Assembly: GCA_021029095.1 (NCBI GenBank)
Contig: JAJOHG010000031.1
Location: forward strand, 62,001 to 126,000
Source: Phellopilus nigrolimitatus
Lineage: Eukaryota > Basidiomycota > Agaricomycetes > Hymenochaetales > Hymenochaetaceae
DNA: 64,000 nucleotides
Direction: 5' to 3'
Positions 49,129-62,344 of the stretch are shown in pieces (the stretch's first letter is position 1; the number at the start of each line of letters is the position of its first letter). Under the pieces are notes generated by a model. It was not told the origin of the DNA. It made no database searches and saw only the letters and a list, made by a program, of their open reading frames with translations. Made by a program: the position numbers and the translations under genes.

Positions 49129-50135
49129 CTACTCCGCAAGCCTGCGATCCGCAGCGGAGGGAGCAATCTCTCCGTTCGTGCGCTCAGCCTCCTCCGAACC
49201 GTCCTCCGTGTCCCACTCTTCATCCGTCGAGAAGTCAAGATCATCCGCAAACTCGATCTTCCGCTGTTTTGACGACGGCTCAGGGAAAACCCCTCCGACC
49301 ACCTTCGATCCAGCAGTCGCCGATGGCGGACGCGTCTTCAAGGACGTTCCGCTATTCACTGTCTTCGTATTTGATTGTGTAGAAGAGCACCGCTGGGACG
49401 AGCTCGACCTTGCAGGCGACTTCGAGCGCTTCCCTTTCGACGGAACTCCATTGGGCTTCTGCGGTTGAGCAGATGGTCGTGACGGTGCAGGTGAAGGAGG
49501 GTGCATCGAGAGACCACTCGCAACCGCACCGTGGTGTGGTCACTGTCGTCCAAAGTGGCTCGCAGCTGCGGCAGCTGCCGCCGCAGTAGCAGCCGCCATG
49601 CGCCCACCAACCTTGCTCCGTTGTATCATCCCGCCCGACAAACCCCCGACACCTAGATGAGGATGAATCCGCCTGCCGGAATGTGCGTTGCAAATGCGTT
49701 GTACCATGTCGGCCCTCTTTCCCCTTTCCCTTTGTGACTGCTGCCGCTCCCTTCCGACACTGCATCCTCAGCCCATTTCGTGAGCTCGAGCCATTGCTGC
49801 TGTGCGAACGCGCTGTGCCTACACTTGCACGCGAAGCGACACTGGCCGGTTCGCAAGCGGCCGCAGTGGCAGCTGTGGCTCTGTTATCAACCATTGATGA
49901 TGTCGCGATACTCATACTAAGCGTGGACTGCGAGCCAACCTGCCATGCTGCGCGATGAAGAACTTGCGCTCGGGCGGGTTAGGCGACGCGCCGCCACCGG
50001 AGGAAGCAGGGAGGTGGGTGTGGGTGTGGCTTCGGAACGAGGTGGCGGGCGGTCCTCAATGGTAGATTTCTGTTCGATTGACTCTGGCGTTGGAGGCAAC
50101 GATGACGACGAGGTGACAGGTATACGAGTAGCCAC
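49129..50135 (-). other. possible gene remnant, unrecognised, low-complexity
   Basis: Overlapping minus-strand frames carry Ser/Pro/Lys-rich disordered sequence ending in an acidic patch (KIEFADDLDFSTDEEWDTED near 49235-49180). The composition looks protein-like, and the stretch sits directly upstream of the eIF2-gamma pseudogene. No single frame or splice model spans it, so it may be the decayed neighbour of that gene. Confidence 0.25.
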
Positions 50136-50214
50136 CGATGATGTATCGCATCATGTGAGGTGGCCCCAAGGTCCCACTCATGGGTCGATGGAACGTTTCG
50201 GCCATTGTAAGTGA

Positions 50215-50470
50215 TGGAAGAAACTTCATGCGGTGCGCGCACCCGGGGCACTTGCTTGTCGGAGCTGTACAAGCAATAGCAACCTGGCTACGGGCTTGCT
50301 CTCACATTTGTAGACCTGTTTCTTACTGCCATGGGTGCGTTGTATAGAAAACCAAGAGAGAAACATGGTATGCGACGTACTTTAGCATTCACGTAGCCCA
50401 GCTTGATGGTGACGTTTAGGACAAAGTTCGGACATGACAGCACAAGTTCAAGTTCGTGTGAACGAAAAAA
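50215..50470 (-). pseudogene. second eIF2 gamma fragment
   Basis: VTIKLGYVNAKV near 50420-50385 matches the [11 protein letters not shown] segment of eIF2 gamma, and GCYCLYSSDK near 50275 matches GCYRSYHSDK, with an intron-like gap between them. Both are one exon apart in the 47500-49080 pseudogene. This is an independent, more decayed copy; nothing after the Cys-rich part is recognisable. Confidence 0.6.
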
Positions 50471-50479
50471 CAAGGATTT

Positions 50480-51540
50480 TAGAGATTACATAAGTTTTGT
50501 TGATGACGAAGTAACGGGTTATCTGTATTTTTATGGTCGAAACCATGTACATGACTTGTAGCATTGCATTGCACCTCTGCCTTGTGTAATTACTACGTGT
50601 TTTCCTATATATGTAGATTACTTTTTGGTTGAAGTTGTTTGAACGCCTCCAGATACATCACTCGGATGTCTCCGAAAATGTCTAAAAAACATTTGTCGGC
50701 TAATCCTCAACCAATATCTGGGCAAGTCTTGCATAAATGAGTACAAAATGTAATACTGATCTTGCTGCCCATCGGCCTTACAACACAACACAAACCCTGT
50801 ATTAACACTTGTTGTAGCATTAAACAACCTTACATGATATCCTCCAATTACAGCAATGTAAATCTTAATTCACTAGAAATTTTTCCGTTTTTTCGTCAGT
50901 TTGTCCCGAACATAATATGTGTATTTAATTAAAACATTTCAATTATGTTTTTCCAAAAAATCCCATATCAGCATTTCCACGATCCATTATTCGACATTAT
51001 TTGTGACATTTCTAAGGCGTATACCTCTGTTTGTCTTAACAACATTTGACTCAGTTGGCGGTGTAGTAGTAGTAGTAGTAGTAGTAGAATCAGACTCCTA
51101 TCGTATGATTGTATCTCGAATACATACAATTATCTTGTTTCAGCCTAATTCGCTGGGTTGTACTATAACTATTCAAATTCTTCGTGGGGGATCCTAGCCT
51201 TATCATGAAGAGTCGTACATGTAGAGCTGACTGACTATATATTACAATGTTTACATTCGCGTCCTCCGTGACGGTCCCTAGATTCTGATACGGCAACCCA
51301 AAGCGGGCGTGGCTCGGTGCATTGGCTGCTTGGTTTACCAAGTCGCAGGCCTGGGGGAAAAACAGAGGAATGTTAGTCAGAGCTGTCGGAAGCGCCAGCA
51401 AGTGCTTGTTACACTGGCGGGGAAAAGATGAAAGTAGCTCTCTTTAACGAGACCCTCACATGCGCATGGCAGAGGTATCGAGCCAGAACAGAAGGCGAAA
51501 AAAAAGAAAAAGGTCTGGTATAAAAGAAGGACATCTGCGT
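50480..51540. other. AT-rich intergenic stretch
   Basis: No gene seen. It contains a GTA microsatellite (about 51065-51088). The 3' UTR of the OPT gene should lie at its right end. Confidence 0.4.
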
Positions 51541-51542
51541 AC

Positions 51543-54500
51543 TCACCCGAATGTCTCCCCCTTTGGTACCGTCTTCAAGCTTACGTCATTCCAGTCTCCA
51601 GTATTTTTGAATACTGTATTCCCCCACCATGATTGGATGGTGTTGAGGCCGATCTCGCCATTCATCGGATACTGCAGGCTACCGTACATAAGTGAGATTA
51701 ATTCAAAAGCAATTCTGAAAAACGCAGGGGCGATGCATGCGCCTCAGCCTTACCAAAAGAAAATAATTATGATGGATATAGCAACGCCAGAGTCGAGTGC
51801 GGCAGAAAGCACATCTGTTTGTTATATGATAAGTAGAAGCGAGGAATGCGATGCTAGAAAAGCATACAATTATACTTCGTCCACCAGCTGAAGTGGCGTC
51901 GGCGGATAATGAACTGGAAGATGAAGCCGACGATCGCCCACGGCACGTAGTTGACCGCCGACGCGGGTGGAATAGATCCAGTTCCAGAGAAGATGACAGG
52001 AAAACTAGGAAGGACGTCGATACCAGTCTTTGAGAACTAAAAAAAAATGCCCACTTGATATAGCGCATAAAAGAGTTCGGCCATCTCAAAGAGATGAGGT
52101 ATCCGAAGAAAGGGAGCGCAGCGCCAATGAGAAAGAAAAACAAAAGTGCTAAGGAAAAGGGATTAATTCTTTCCCACAAAAGATGGAATGATATGTTGCA
52201 ACTGTTAATCAAGAAACGTACCACTGCGCCGAAAGAGGTCAGACTTTATAGAGGACCGATGTACGAGAAGAAATACACTCACTAGTACATTTCGCCCTTC
52301 GAAAACTGAAGAGCTGGGCCGATCGCACCCCACTAAAATATTACGGCAAAACGTCAATGGAAAGCAAATGGTAAGAAATCAGGTCGTACGATGATCGATG
52401 CCGTTCCAAACACCTCCGTCCCAGGACAGATGAACCCATCTTTCTGATGAGCGTCGCATAAGTCCGGAATGTTCGTGAACATCCATGCTTGCACGGCGAG
52501 TTGCACGGTACCAGCGACGACCGTGCCGACAACCTGTCCCCAAAACATTGGACGCGGCGGGACCTTCATATAGTGTCCGAGCTTGAAGTCCGACGTGAAC
52601 TGGAGCGCCTGTGCCATAGTGATGTACCCCCAAGTCTTGAACATCATCATTGCGACTGGCCTCCCGGGAAGCGCATATCCGATAATGAGCTCCGTAATGA
52701 CGTTCAGACCAACCTGCTGGTTTGTAATAGCCTGGATCATGCCGACGGGTATGACATAGAAGAAGGCTGAAAGTAGAGATACGGCGATCCCATCACAGTA
52801 AGAAACGCATTAATTGCGAGAGAAGACCACACACAAATGAAGAGCGCAAGAACGAACGCCCACACGGGGAACTGGGTCGGCCAGACCTCAATAGAAATCA
52901 CGCCGAAGACGAACATTAACACTGTCAGCGATTTTTAGTCGGCGAAGAAGACACCAGAAATAGGAGACAGCCTCACGAAACATAACCAAGTACCACCAAT
53001 CAGGCACCTGCGGGTAAACCGACATCAGTCTAGCGTGGATGTCTGGTTGCTCGTGCATCGCGCGTCTGCTCTGTGTCCAGATTTGCCTGCGGAAATAGAG
53101 AAATGCGTGTGTCAAGGTTGCTGCCACACTTGCGAAACTCAAGCCATACTGCGAAAAACAAAACTAGTTTGGCAAAAGAGGAAAAGTGAAAAGAATAAAA
53201 CATATTGACCGTCATGGCAAAAGTCGTAGACAAGAACAACGGGCTGTAAGCATGGTACTTCTCCAAATTGATCGTCGTATCGTCATTCAAGATGCGCGAG
53301 ACATTGTATGCAGCGCCGGTGTTGTCGAATGAGCCGCGCGAAGAGATGGGCATGTACTCCGAGTACCAAGTATTGGAATAGTATAGCACCGGTGTGAGAA
53401 ACCAAAAGAAGAACACGAAGCCAACAGTGATATTCGCCTCGGCCCACCAGGGCGTAGCGAGCGGTGAGCCAATGTATGCGATTTGCGACCAGTCAAAGGT
53501 GATGAGCGACATGCCCATACCGCTAGAGTATCCAAACAACTGATTGATTTTCTGCGAAATACGCGGATAAAATTCATAATATCCCGACATCAGTAAAACA
53601 GACACAAATATGTTTTGGAGACTCACGATATTGTCCGGAGCGATCCAGCAGACCCATGAAAACACGGAAAGTGCCTGAAATATGTATCCGGGAAACAAAT
53701 ACCACACGCCGGACGCGAGAAACGCGTACGTGAAGAAACGTTCACGACTCATGCCAGCTTGCGCACCCATTCCCGCGTAAACTTGCGAGTGCAGTGTATT
53801 GAAAAGAGCACAATTCACAAGGTTCGCGGGCCAGATCATCGAGGGGGGCTGCACGAGGTAGCGCCGCCCGATGCCCCCGATAGAAAACCCTATGAGTTGT
53901 GTCGACATCACGACCATCCATTGGTACCCGAAGTTAAAGGTCTGGTTGTAGAAAACGCGCTGGACGGCGATGATTCCTGTCTATGATAGTGCACGTATGA
54001 GCGTCCAAGTAAAAAAGACATAGTTAGAAGTAGCGCACAGCGTAAGCTCCTCCACTTGCTACAGTAGAAATGATTGTCGAGAGTACGTGCTCCTTTATGG
54101 TATAACGGCCAGGGTTGAGCTGGTGTCCAAATATAGAAACGTTTGGCACGACACGCGCCCAAAGACGGCCGACAGGAAACGCGAGCAGCTGTGCGACGAG
54201 CTGTTGAAGACGTGAGCGATAAGTGATTATAGCGCAAGATACTGTGGAAGGTACCTACATTCTCAATGGTGACAGACGGATATCGCAAAGAAAAAAACTG
54301 GTTCAGGCCAGAGATGATGATAGTGAAGACGAGACCTGGAAGAGGGGGGAAACGCTCAGAAGATCTGCAAGTTTAGCTAGCAGAGACTAGACGGTAGCTC
54401 TTCACCTATAACCCAGGAGCGGATCGTTGATACTGGCATAGTAGGATCGTCCGTGTTGGCCACGGCCGATCGTACCTCCGGATAAGGCGAATCATCCTCT

Positions 54501-54764
54501 GTAAAGAAGGCAAATATGGATGAGTAATTACATCGCGTTGCGTTGCTCTTAAAGCATATCACCAAGAAAGACAGCCCCCTTGTCTATGTTCGGGTCATCG
54601 AAGTCGGCAACGGCAGCGAGAGGATCTACGACCGCGTCTTGATGAAGGTCAGTTAGCGCAGGTGGACCGAGTTCTCGAATAGCAGTTACTAGGTACATAC
54701 CAATACCCTTCTCAACATCTTTCTCTTCAGATAAAGAGTCCTGGCTACGATGCTCGTTCAACAT
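51543..54764 (-). CDS. OPT-family oligopeptide transporter
   Basis: A multi-exon gene read leftward from MLNEHRSQDSLSEEKD (54764) to GETFG-stop (TGA at 51543-51545). Family blocks in order: SPYPEVRSAV (near 54490), NQFFSLRYPSVTI, FGHQLNPGPYTIKEHVL (near 54120), YQWMVVMSTQLIGFSIGGIG (near 53915), FFTYAFLASGVWYLFPGY, MSLITFDWSQIAYIGSPL (near 53490), PVWAFVLALFI joined over an intron to FYVIPVGMIQAITNQQVG, ELIIGYALPGRPVAMMMFKT (near 52690), LSAALDSGVAISI (near 51800) and NTIQSWWGNTVFKNT (near 51620). Together these predict a plasma-membrane proton-coupled peptide importer with 12 or more helices. No broken exon was noticed. It may serve nutrition; a link to the synthetase cluster is not supported beyond proximity. 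Confidence 0.87.
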
Positions 54765-57700
54765 AGCGACTCTTTCGAAAGATGGGAGAGGGAAACTCGA
54801 AGATGAAAGGCGCGATAGCGCCGCACTTATAAGTAGACACTACGATTGTCCACTTCCCAGATGAGACCAAGATGATAAGCGTCCACAAGGTCCTCTAATG
54901 CAAGAGGTCAACACGAGTTAGGTAGCAGCGGTCCGGAATAGCAACAGCAACGGCATTTAGTCCTGAGAGATTGAAACCCGGTCGGCAGACTTACAATAAT
55001 GACCGGTTAACTTCCTTACCAGAAATAAGAGAAATGCTTGAGCCCCTGACTGCTTCCGACCACTCTTGAGAAGGGGAAGACAGCTGCGGATCGTGCTTTA
55101 GAATGCATATGAGCTCATACAACTCCGTGAGACGAGGTATAGACCCGAAACGATATTCCGTAGACAAATAATAATATTATCTGCTCTTCCTTATCTAGAC
55201 TCCAGAGTCGTGCACATCAGTTCGCCGAATTTTTTCAAGAACGATCTTCCTATAGCTTCCATGAACTAGAAGGAATTGTGGTACTTCCGCTTGAGCATTT
55301 TTTAAAGAGCTCGGAGACTCATTGCGTCCTGAATGCCTGAATGAAGGTAGGTAACCAGCTAAACCTTTGAAACTCTGAGCCATTCGTACACTCTGAAAGG
55401 AGCAGAGCTAGACAACAAAATAGTTCTGAAGATTCGAAGCAGTCGGCCAAGAGCTTGTCGGCTTGTTGTGGACAAACACGCGATTCGATTCCTGGTGCGT
55501 CCGATCGCGTCGCGCTGTCTTAAAAAAGGTACGCGTCCACTTACGTCACACTGCATTTCTTCGCTTGCATTGACTAGCGTTTCTCGGTATGAGACTTCAG
55601 ACACAACATCGGTGCGTGTACGTAGCAAGAGCCCATCTATTCAATAATACGCCAAGTAATTTTCCTACTAACTTTGACGGTCGGCTCTGCGGCGCTACGG
55701 CCGCCGGCGCGATCACTGTAGCTCGTGCCACTGGGAAAAAGAAAAGAGAAAGGGGGAAAAGGCAGAAGAGGAAATATCTGACCGTCTTCTGGACAATGAC
55801 CGTGGTAGCTGAGTAGGCATAGCGCGGTTAGAAGCTCAAGGCACGCCCAAGGCCAAAGCATAGATGTCCACATGTACATGTTGCCTCCGCTTTTTCAGTT
55901 CAATGATTTCCTTAAGTAAAAGATAAGCTGAGAATCTATCCACGCGCAGAATCCCCGCCAAGTAACAACTTGACAACAACGATAGATGACTAAGCAAGTG
56001 GTGCTGTAAGTCACTTGCACATGAGACATGAGACGCTGTGGGTGAAGTGAAGTGAGCAAGCGGTTTAAATGCGACAAGAACAATTTGAACAGTAACAAAG
56101 TCAGAGATCTTGGTGGAAAATAGTCTCATCGGGCGAACCCTCTGAAGTAGCAAATATAACACGTAGCATCATTCGAAATTGGAGATGTGGACGAAGTATA
56201 AGCATTGAGTGATTCTTACCTTGAGGCGATTGCACAAACATGCTTATGGTATTCATGGGCTTATGTAACTGGAAAAGCCCTCCGCGACGCGCTTCTGCGC
56301 GGCGCTGTCCTCGCCGAGCGCGTCCCACTCGCGGCGCTGAGATGCGTGAGCGTGACGGCGCAGAGTACAATTAAGCAAGCTGGCTAAGAAAAACTTGAAG
56401 TCAACAGCTTCGAACGGTACGAGCAATATGAACGAAGTTAGGCAAGTTCGGACCAAAATCTCACAGAGCACATATGCACCCTCCAGGGACACATTGCCTA
56501 GTATCTTTCAAGAGAAAAGGGCGAAGAAAACGGGATTGTCATAACCACCAGGTACAAGTTAAACTCACCAAGCCCATCTTACGAGCACTCCTTCTGATCG
56601 AGCAACCTCCATCTTTCTGGCAACCAGGGACGTCAGCAGGGGACAACGAAATGGCGGGTTACAGCTTGACACTGTGCTGGAAGTAAAGCGGATCTGGGAG
56701 AAAAGTAGGTTGACGACGTATGGAACATTGGAAGACACGTCGATAAAATGACATGGCAATTTCCGAGCGGAGTTTATCGGCAAACTGTGGCTCGGTACAC
56801 CATTGGTTGTATCCGTAATGTTGCTCAGCCTGCAGAGAGCCACGACCACGACCAAGGTTTCGGCCTGCTCTGGTAAACTGACGTGCTGACAGGAACATAC
56901 GACAACCATGATTGTATATGTGGGGTGCCCACATATTAGGGTGGCAGCGAAGCAAGTGTGACTAAGGCTTATTCTGAGCTCTTTCCTTTTTGCTTTTTAT
57001 AACCATTGACTTACTTTTCAGTGTGATGTAATTAGAACTAATTGTTTAAATGTCCACTAGTAATTTCGGCTTTTGTATACTTCAATGTGTAGAGTGTGCT
57101 TCAATGTGCAGAAGATGGCCAAGCTCTCACGTATTACGTAAGGAGTCCACAGTCCCAGGTCACGTGATGCGTCTCAGGGAGGTCGTTAGTCTAATTTTTT
57201 TTTTTCCTCACTGAACCTCATTTAATTTTGCAGGCAAAGTGCAAGAATCATTTGCTAAGATCAGTATTTAAGTGTGGGGGAGGAGGAAAGGAAGAGGAAA
57301 GAGAAAGCAAGCATACCAGCATCGTAGTCAGTTCTCACGGGGGGGGGGGGGGCCACACAGCCACCCCGCGCGTGGTCACATGATCTATTTTTTGGGAGCC
57401 CCTATCCGTGTAAATGGAGCTTCGCTCCAATAAACAGCTACCGCTGAACAAAAGTTGATCGATTGGACGGTATGCAGTGCGCGCTGGGCACCAACTCAGG
57501 CCAGAATGACCGTGTCTGGCCGAGTCCGACTTCAAAATCAGGCGATGGCGGAAGACGCAGCTGCCAGAAGGACTGATGCGTCCTTGACCGTGTGGAGTCT
57601 GGTGACTTTAGAGGATCGACAATCGACATTTCCCGCTAACACGCAAATTACACATTTTAGTACAAGTTAGATTATCAGCGAGTCCATGGCACAGTCAGCT

Positions 57701-57766
57701 TGCGCCGAGAGAGCATATATATGTAGGTCCCAATGTCAACACGGCAACTGCTACGCGACTTCGGGG
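54765..57766. other. intergenic between the OPT gene and synthetase D
   Basis: Short overlapping frames only. A minus-strand frame at 56659-56955 (MLRCHPNMWAPHIYNHGCRM) looked protein-like but matches no family I can name. A 14-G run lies at 57339-57352. The synthetase D promoter, with TATATAT at about 57716-57722, is at the right end. Confidence 0.4.
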
Positions 57767-60700
57767 ATGGCTCCTCTCGTAGTAAACGAAACACAGGGTC
57801 TACAAAGTGCAACTTTCACTCAGCCTCCGCTCGACGAGTCTCTAAGTCTTCCTGCGATATACGACTGGCAAGCAAAACACTCTCCGAAGCATCCTATCTT
57901 CGTCTTTGAAGATGCGCCAGGATTGCTAAGGACGATACTCTGGGATGAGGGCGTGCAAGGCGTGCACCGCGCGACTCGGTTCGTGCGGAAAGCTGTCGGG
58001 AATCCCCTAATGCTGGAAGATAGCAGCAAGCCATCAGTGATCGCCGTTTTGGCTTCGTCTGGTTTGTGAACTGTGCAAGACTTCCTTTGTGTTTCTGAAT
58101 CTCAGTCAACACCCTTCAGACACGATCACATTCACTAGCCTCCTCATTGGGGCAATGCGAGCTGGATGGACGATTTTCCCCATCTCCATACGCAATAGCC
58201 CGGCTGCGGTCACCACACTTCTCACGCAGACAAAGACCGCGCACATCTTCGTCTCGGCCGACTCGTCCATGCAACACCTTGCGGACGCTGCTCTGAAGGA
58301 GCTCTCTGTCGACAATGCTGTTAAGAAGCACAAGATGCCGGTCTTTGAGGAACTTTATCCCGTAGGAGGATTCGATCCGTCTTTCACACCCGAGCCTCTC
58401 GCGAACATCGACATGAACGCACATTCTTTGATTTTTCACTCTTCTGGTAATACATCCAGTCCTTCGACTCTTGGCCTCTTACTAACGAGTTGAATGTCTT
58501 AGGCTCGACTGCATTCCCGAAGCCGATTTATCTCACTTATCGGGCATTAATCGCGTGTGCTGCGGTAACATGTAAGCTCTTGATTCCGTTAGGAAATCGA
58601 GCGACCGGGCGATGGCTTACCCATCGATATAGGTCACGGAGATATCGCCGGAACTACTTGGGCGTGCCACCCCGTACCCATGTTTCACCTCATGGGCATA
58701 TTCGTCTTATTGAATACCGTGCGTTTTTATCTTCTCTCTTAAGAAGAGGAGTAATCGAATTCGTTGTCTTTTCTTGTAGGCTTCGTCCGGTATTATAGTT
58801 GCAGTTTTCAAGCCTCATTCTCCGCCAACCGTACCAAACCCAGTGAACGTCTTTGAGTCCACGATATCCTGTAAATCCGATTATGTATTTGCTACCCCGA
58901 CGTTCCCGGAGGTCCGTGGTTGATTCAGATTTCTGCAACTCTTTTACCTAAACGCCTTTTCAGACCTGGTCACACGAGTCTCACTACGTTGAAGCATTGG
59001 CGAAGATGAAAGGGATCGTAAGTGTATGCGCCGCGACTTCTCGACCACTTTGTATAACAGGATTTATAGGTCTATGCAGGTGGACCTCTCAGTAAAGAGG
59101 CTAGCAACCATCTTGCTTCGAAAGGCGTCAACCTATACACAATATATGGATCGTGAGATGTCGTTCAATCTACTTTTCCTCATCAGCTACCTAACTACGG
59201 CTCCTTGTCCAGGACGGAAGCCATGATAGTCAATGAGTTCTTACACAGTACGCACGTTCTACCCTTTCGTGCAGTTTAAACACACAAGCGAGCTTGATGG
59301 GTTTTTCATCTGTAGGTTTGGGCGGCATGGATTGCGATTACTTCAAATTTTGTCACGCCCGCGAAGCCCACTTCATCGACAACGGCAACAACGAGTTCGA
59401 GCTCGTCGTTCTGGTACGACTCATTTATTATCATTATTCTGAATATTCGCGTGATTGATAATTATTTTCTCGTTTCTTTTTTATGTTCACAGGCGACGGA
59501 CTCCTTCCGCCCGAACGTAATAAACACGCAAATTAACGGACGCGATGGGTACGCAACGAGCGACCTTCTCTCTCCGCATCTGACCGCGGAAGGCTATTGG
59601 AAGGTCGTCGGACGCACGGATGACCAGATCATGCACTCAACGGGCGAGAAGACGAACCCTGGGCCGCTAGGTGCGTTTATGTTCTTTACGACCTTGGATG
59701 CATCAGTAAATGCGTGTTTCGATGGATAGAGAAAATGCTGGCCCGCGACCCGCTCGTCAGCCACGCAGTCATTTTCGGACGCGGGCGCTTCCATTGTGGC
59801 GTGCTCGTGGAGCCCAAGGAACGGCATGCGTTCGACCCCGTAGACACAGACAAGCTCGTCGAGTTCAGAAATCGTATCTGGTAAGCAACGCCTGCATCCG
59901 TCTCGGCGGCTGAGCATAATGATTACATTTCTTGAAGGCCCACGATCGAGGTAATGAATGAGTTTGCGCCGACGCACTCCCGGATTTTTAAGGAGGCGCG
60001 TAGTTCATTTCTTCGAAGCAGCTGTGTAGCCTAATCCGACATCGTGATATATCTGCAGATGATTCTCGTCGCCTCGCCGTCCAAACCATTTGCTCTTACT
60101 GGAAAAGGTACACTTCGACGACAGATAATCATCAAGGAATATGACAGTGAAATCGACGCTGCATATAAAGCGGTCGATGAGAGCGCGCAGGATCACATCG
60201 TGGGTCCAGAGGACTGGACCCTGTCGCACACCACAGAGTTTGTGAGACAGATTGTCCTGCAGACGATGAAGAAAGAGAACGGCGCGATTGCTGATGACGC
60301 AGATTTGTTTGAACATGGACTAGACAGGTGCGGCGAGAACCTTGAGATTCTTCTAAATAGCAGTCTAATTTCATTTTCAGTCTCCAAGCGACCTGGATCC
60401 GGAACACCGTCCTACGAGTCCTACGCGAGTCGCACGCGAGCGTCGCGCGCAAACTCTCCGCAACGTTTGTATACGACTACCCTAACATCGCGCGCCTCGC
60501 AGAGTACCTGTATTCGAGCGTCCTGGGGATGATGGTGCCTTCCGCAAGCGACGCAGGTTCGAAGCGCCGCGAGCTGGAGGCGCTTGTTTCGAAGTACACG
60601 ACGGCCTTCCCCACGTTCATCGCAGATGAAGGATCCATAGATGCTGAAAACGGTGATGTTGTTCTGCTAACTGGAAGCACTGGATCGCTCGGGTCGAATA

Positions 60701-61993
60701 TCCTGGCGAAACTCATCCAGAGCAAAACGGTCAAGCATGTGTACGCAATGTCACGCCCGTCGGCCGATGGCGTGTCGGTGAAGAAGAGGCATGTGAACGC
60801 TTTCGAGAGGGAGAATTTGGATGTCAGGCTCTTGGATGACGCAAATGTGCGTTTCCTGGAGGGAGACGCGAGCCATCCCGACTTTGCCATTGACCCGAAG
60901 CAGTTTGTTGAGGTGATGCGTTTAGCTGTGTTATCTGAAGGGAAACTAAGCTCATTAACCTCCAGATGCAATCCTCCGTGACGCATATTATTCACAATGG
61001 TGAGCTATCTGTCAACCAAATCAGTCTTTATATTAATTGTCATGCTCCACCGCAGCTTGGAGAGTCAATTTCAATGTCGCGGTCACCTCCTTCGAATCAA
61101 ACATCAGGAGTGTACGCAATTTCATCGACTTCGCCCTTGGTGGACATGGGGCTACGCCGGCACGCGTACTATTTATCAGTTCCATTGGGGTGTTCAGCAG
61201 TTCGTATATTTCTCGGCATTCGTGCTTGCGGGCTCTAAGTCTCTCTTCTTAATTAGACCACTCCAAGGATGAGCCTGGACCAGAAGAGCCGCTTGCGACG
61301 CCGGACACCGCAATCGGCACTGGGTACGCAGAGTCGAAATGGGTGTCCGAGCATATTCTGCAGGTTGCGTCCGAGAAGACGCCGCTGAGCGCGACGGTGG
61401 TGCGCTGCGGGCAGATGACGGGCGGGCCGAGTGGCGCGTGGAACACGCACGAGTGGTTCCCGAGCCTGATCAAGTCGAGCATCGCGCTGGGAATGCTGCC
61501 GGATGCGAACGGGGTGAATCGTCTCTGCTAGACCGTAGATTTCCCTCTAATTTATTGCTCACTCCTTGTCCTGCAGGTCGTATCGTGGCTCACTGCACAC
61601 GACGCGGGAGGGGCGGTCGTCGACATGCTGGACGCGCACGATTTCACGGTGAACCTTGTGCACCCGAGGCCCGTCCCGTGGTCCACCGTCATATCTGCGT
61701 TCTCAGACGCACTCAGCCTTCCTCGCGTGCCGTATTCCACTTGGCTCTCCGCTCTCGAGTCGGCGCACAACGAACTGTACTCCGGCGGTACGCCGAGCGC
61801 GGAGGCGGTGGCGGAGGCGCACGGGAATAACCCGGCGCTGCGGTTGAGCGCCTTCTTCCGCGCAGCGGAGGGAAGCATGACGCGCGTAAGTGCAGAGAAC
61901 GTGGAGGCACTGGGAATCACGTTGCGTTGCGAACGAGCTGAAGCAGCATCGGCGACGCTGCGTGGGGCGCCGGAGATGGGGTTGCGGGTGTGA
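57767..61993 (+). CDS. A-T-R carboxylic acid reductase, NRPS-like (copy D, C-terminal frameshift)
   Basis: Fourth long A-T-R synthetase. Start MAPLVVNETQGLQS at 57767. Motifs: HSSGSTAFPKP across the intron at about 58446-58502, YGSTEAM across the intron near 59155-59213, GRTDDQIMHSTGEK near 59610, LTGKGTLRRQ near 60099, FEHGLDSLQ with a split Ser codon near 60327, GSTGSLGSN near 60677, and GYAESKW near 61323. It is very close to A in the adenylation domain and 3' flank. It lacks two codons after intron 3 (HGDIAG against YGGVDIAG). Near 61980 one base is missing relative to A, so the frame ends at TGA 61991. About 17 terminal residues (TWVNNWRTSGFIPED, stop near 62041) are lost. All catalytic motifs precede the break, so activity could remain. 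Confidence 0.83.
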
Positions 61994-62061
61994 AGACGTG
62001 GGTGAATAATTGGCGGACTTCGGGGTTCATTCCAGAGGATTAAGTCGGCTTTGGGGGCGGG

Positions 62062-62064
<3 letters not shown>

Positions 62065-62092
<28 letters not shown>
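62065..62092. repeat. poly-G run (28 G)
   Basis: The longest homopolymer in the window, 20 bp after the ancestral stop of synthetase D. The collinear place after A (near 8850) reads only GGGAGTGGGGAAG, so the run has expanded in D. Confidence 0.9.
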
Positions 62093-62103
62093 AGGAGTTG
62101 GAA

Positions 62104-62344
62104 GCAGCGAGTTTTGCGTTTTTCTGTACTTTTAAGATAAAATTATATCGTGAATACGAACTTGTTGAAATAGATAGCTAGTTTCAACTTGGAGAAACAG
62201 AAATCGGGGTTATTGCCGTAAATTCCGTGGGCATGCTATTGCATGTCGTATTTGGAGGTTTTTCTCAGGTTTGAGGAAGTCGAACTTCAGCAGAGGCATT
62301 TGACATCCATAAGTCCAGTCTTCAGGTGGCTCTACTCAGTTTTT
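62104..62344 (+). repeat. 3' flank shared by synthetases D and A
   Basis: Partner of 8870-9110. Shows that A and D were copied with their 3' flanks. Confidence 0.8.

Noticed and set aside
49352..49915. A 187-residue Ser/Thr/Cys-rich frame (minus strand)
   Set aside because: It competes with other equally open frames over the same GC-rich stretch and has no domain; kept only as part of a possible gene remnant.
56659..56955. A frame beginning MLRCHPNMWAPHIYN as a possible transposase fragment
   Set aside because: The resemblance is too short and no inverted ends or second motif were found.
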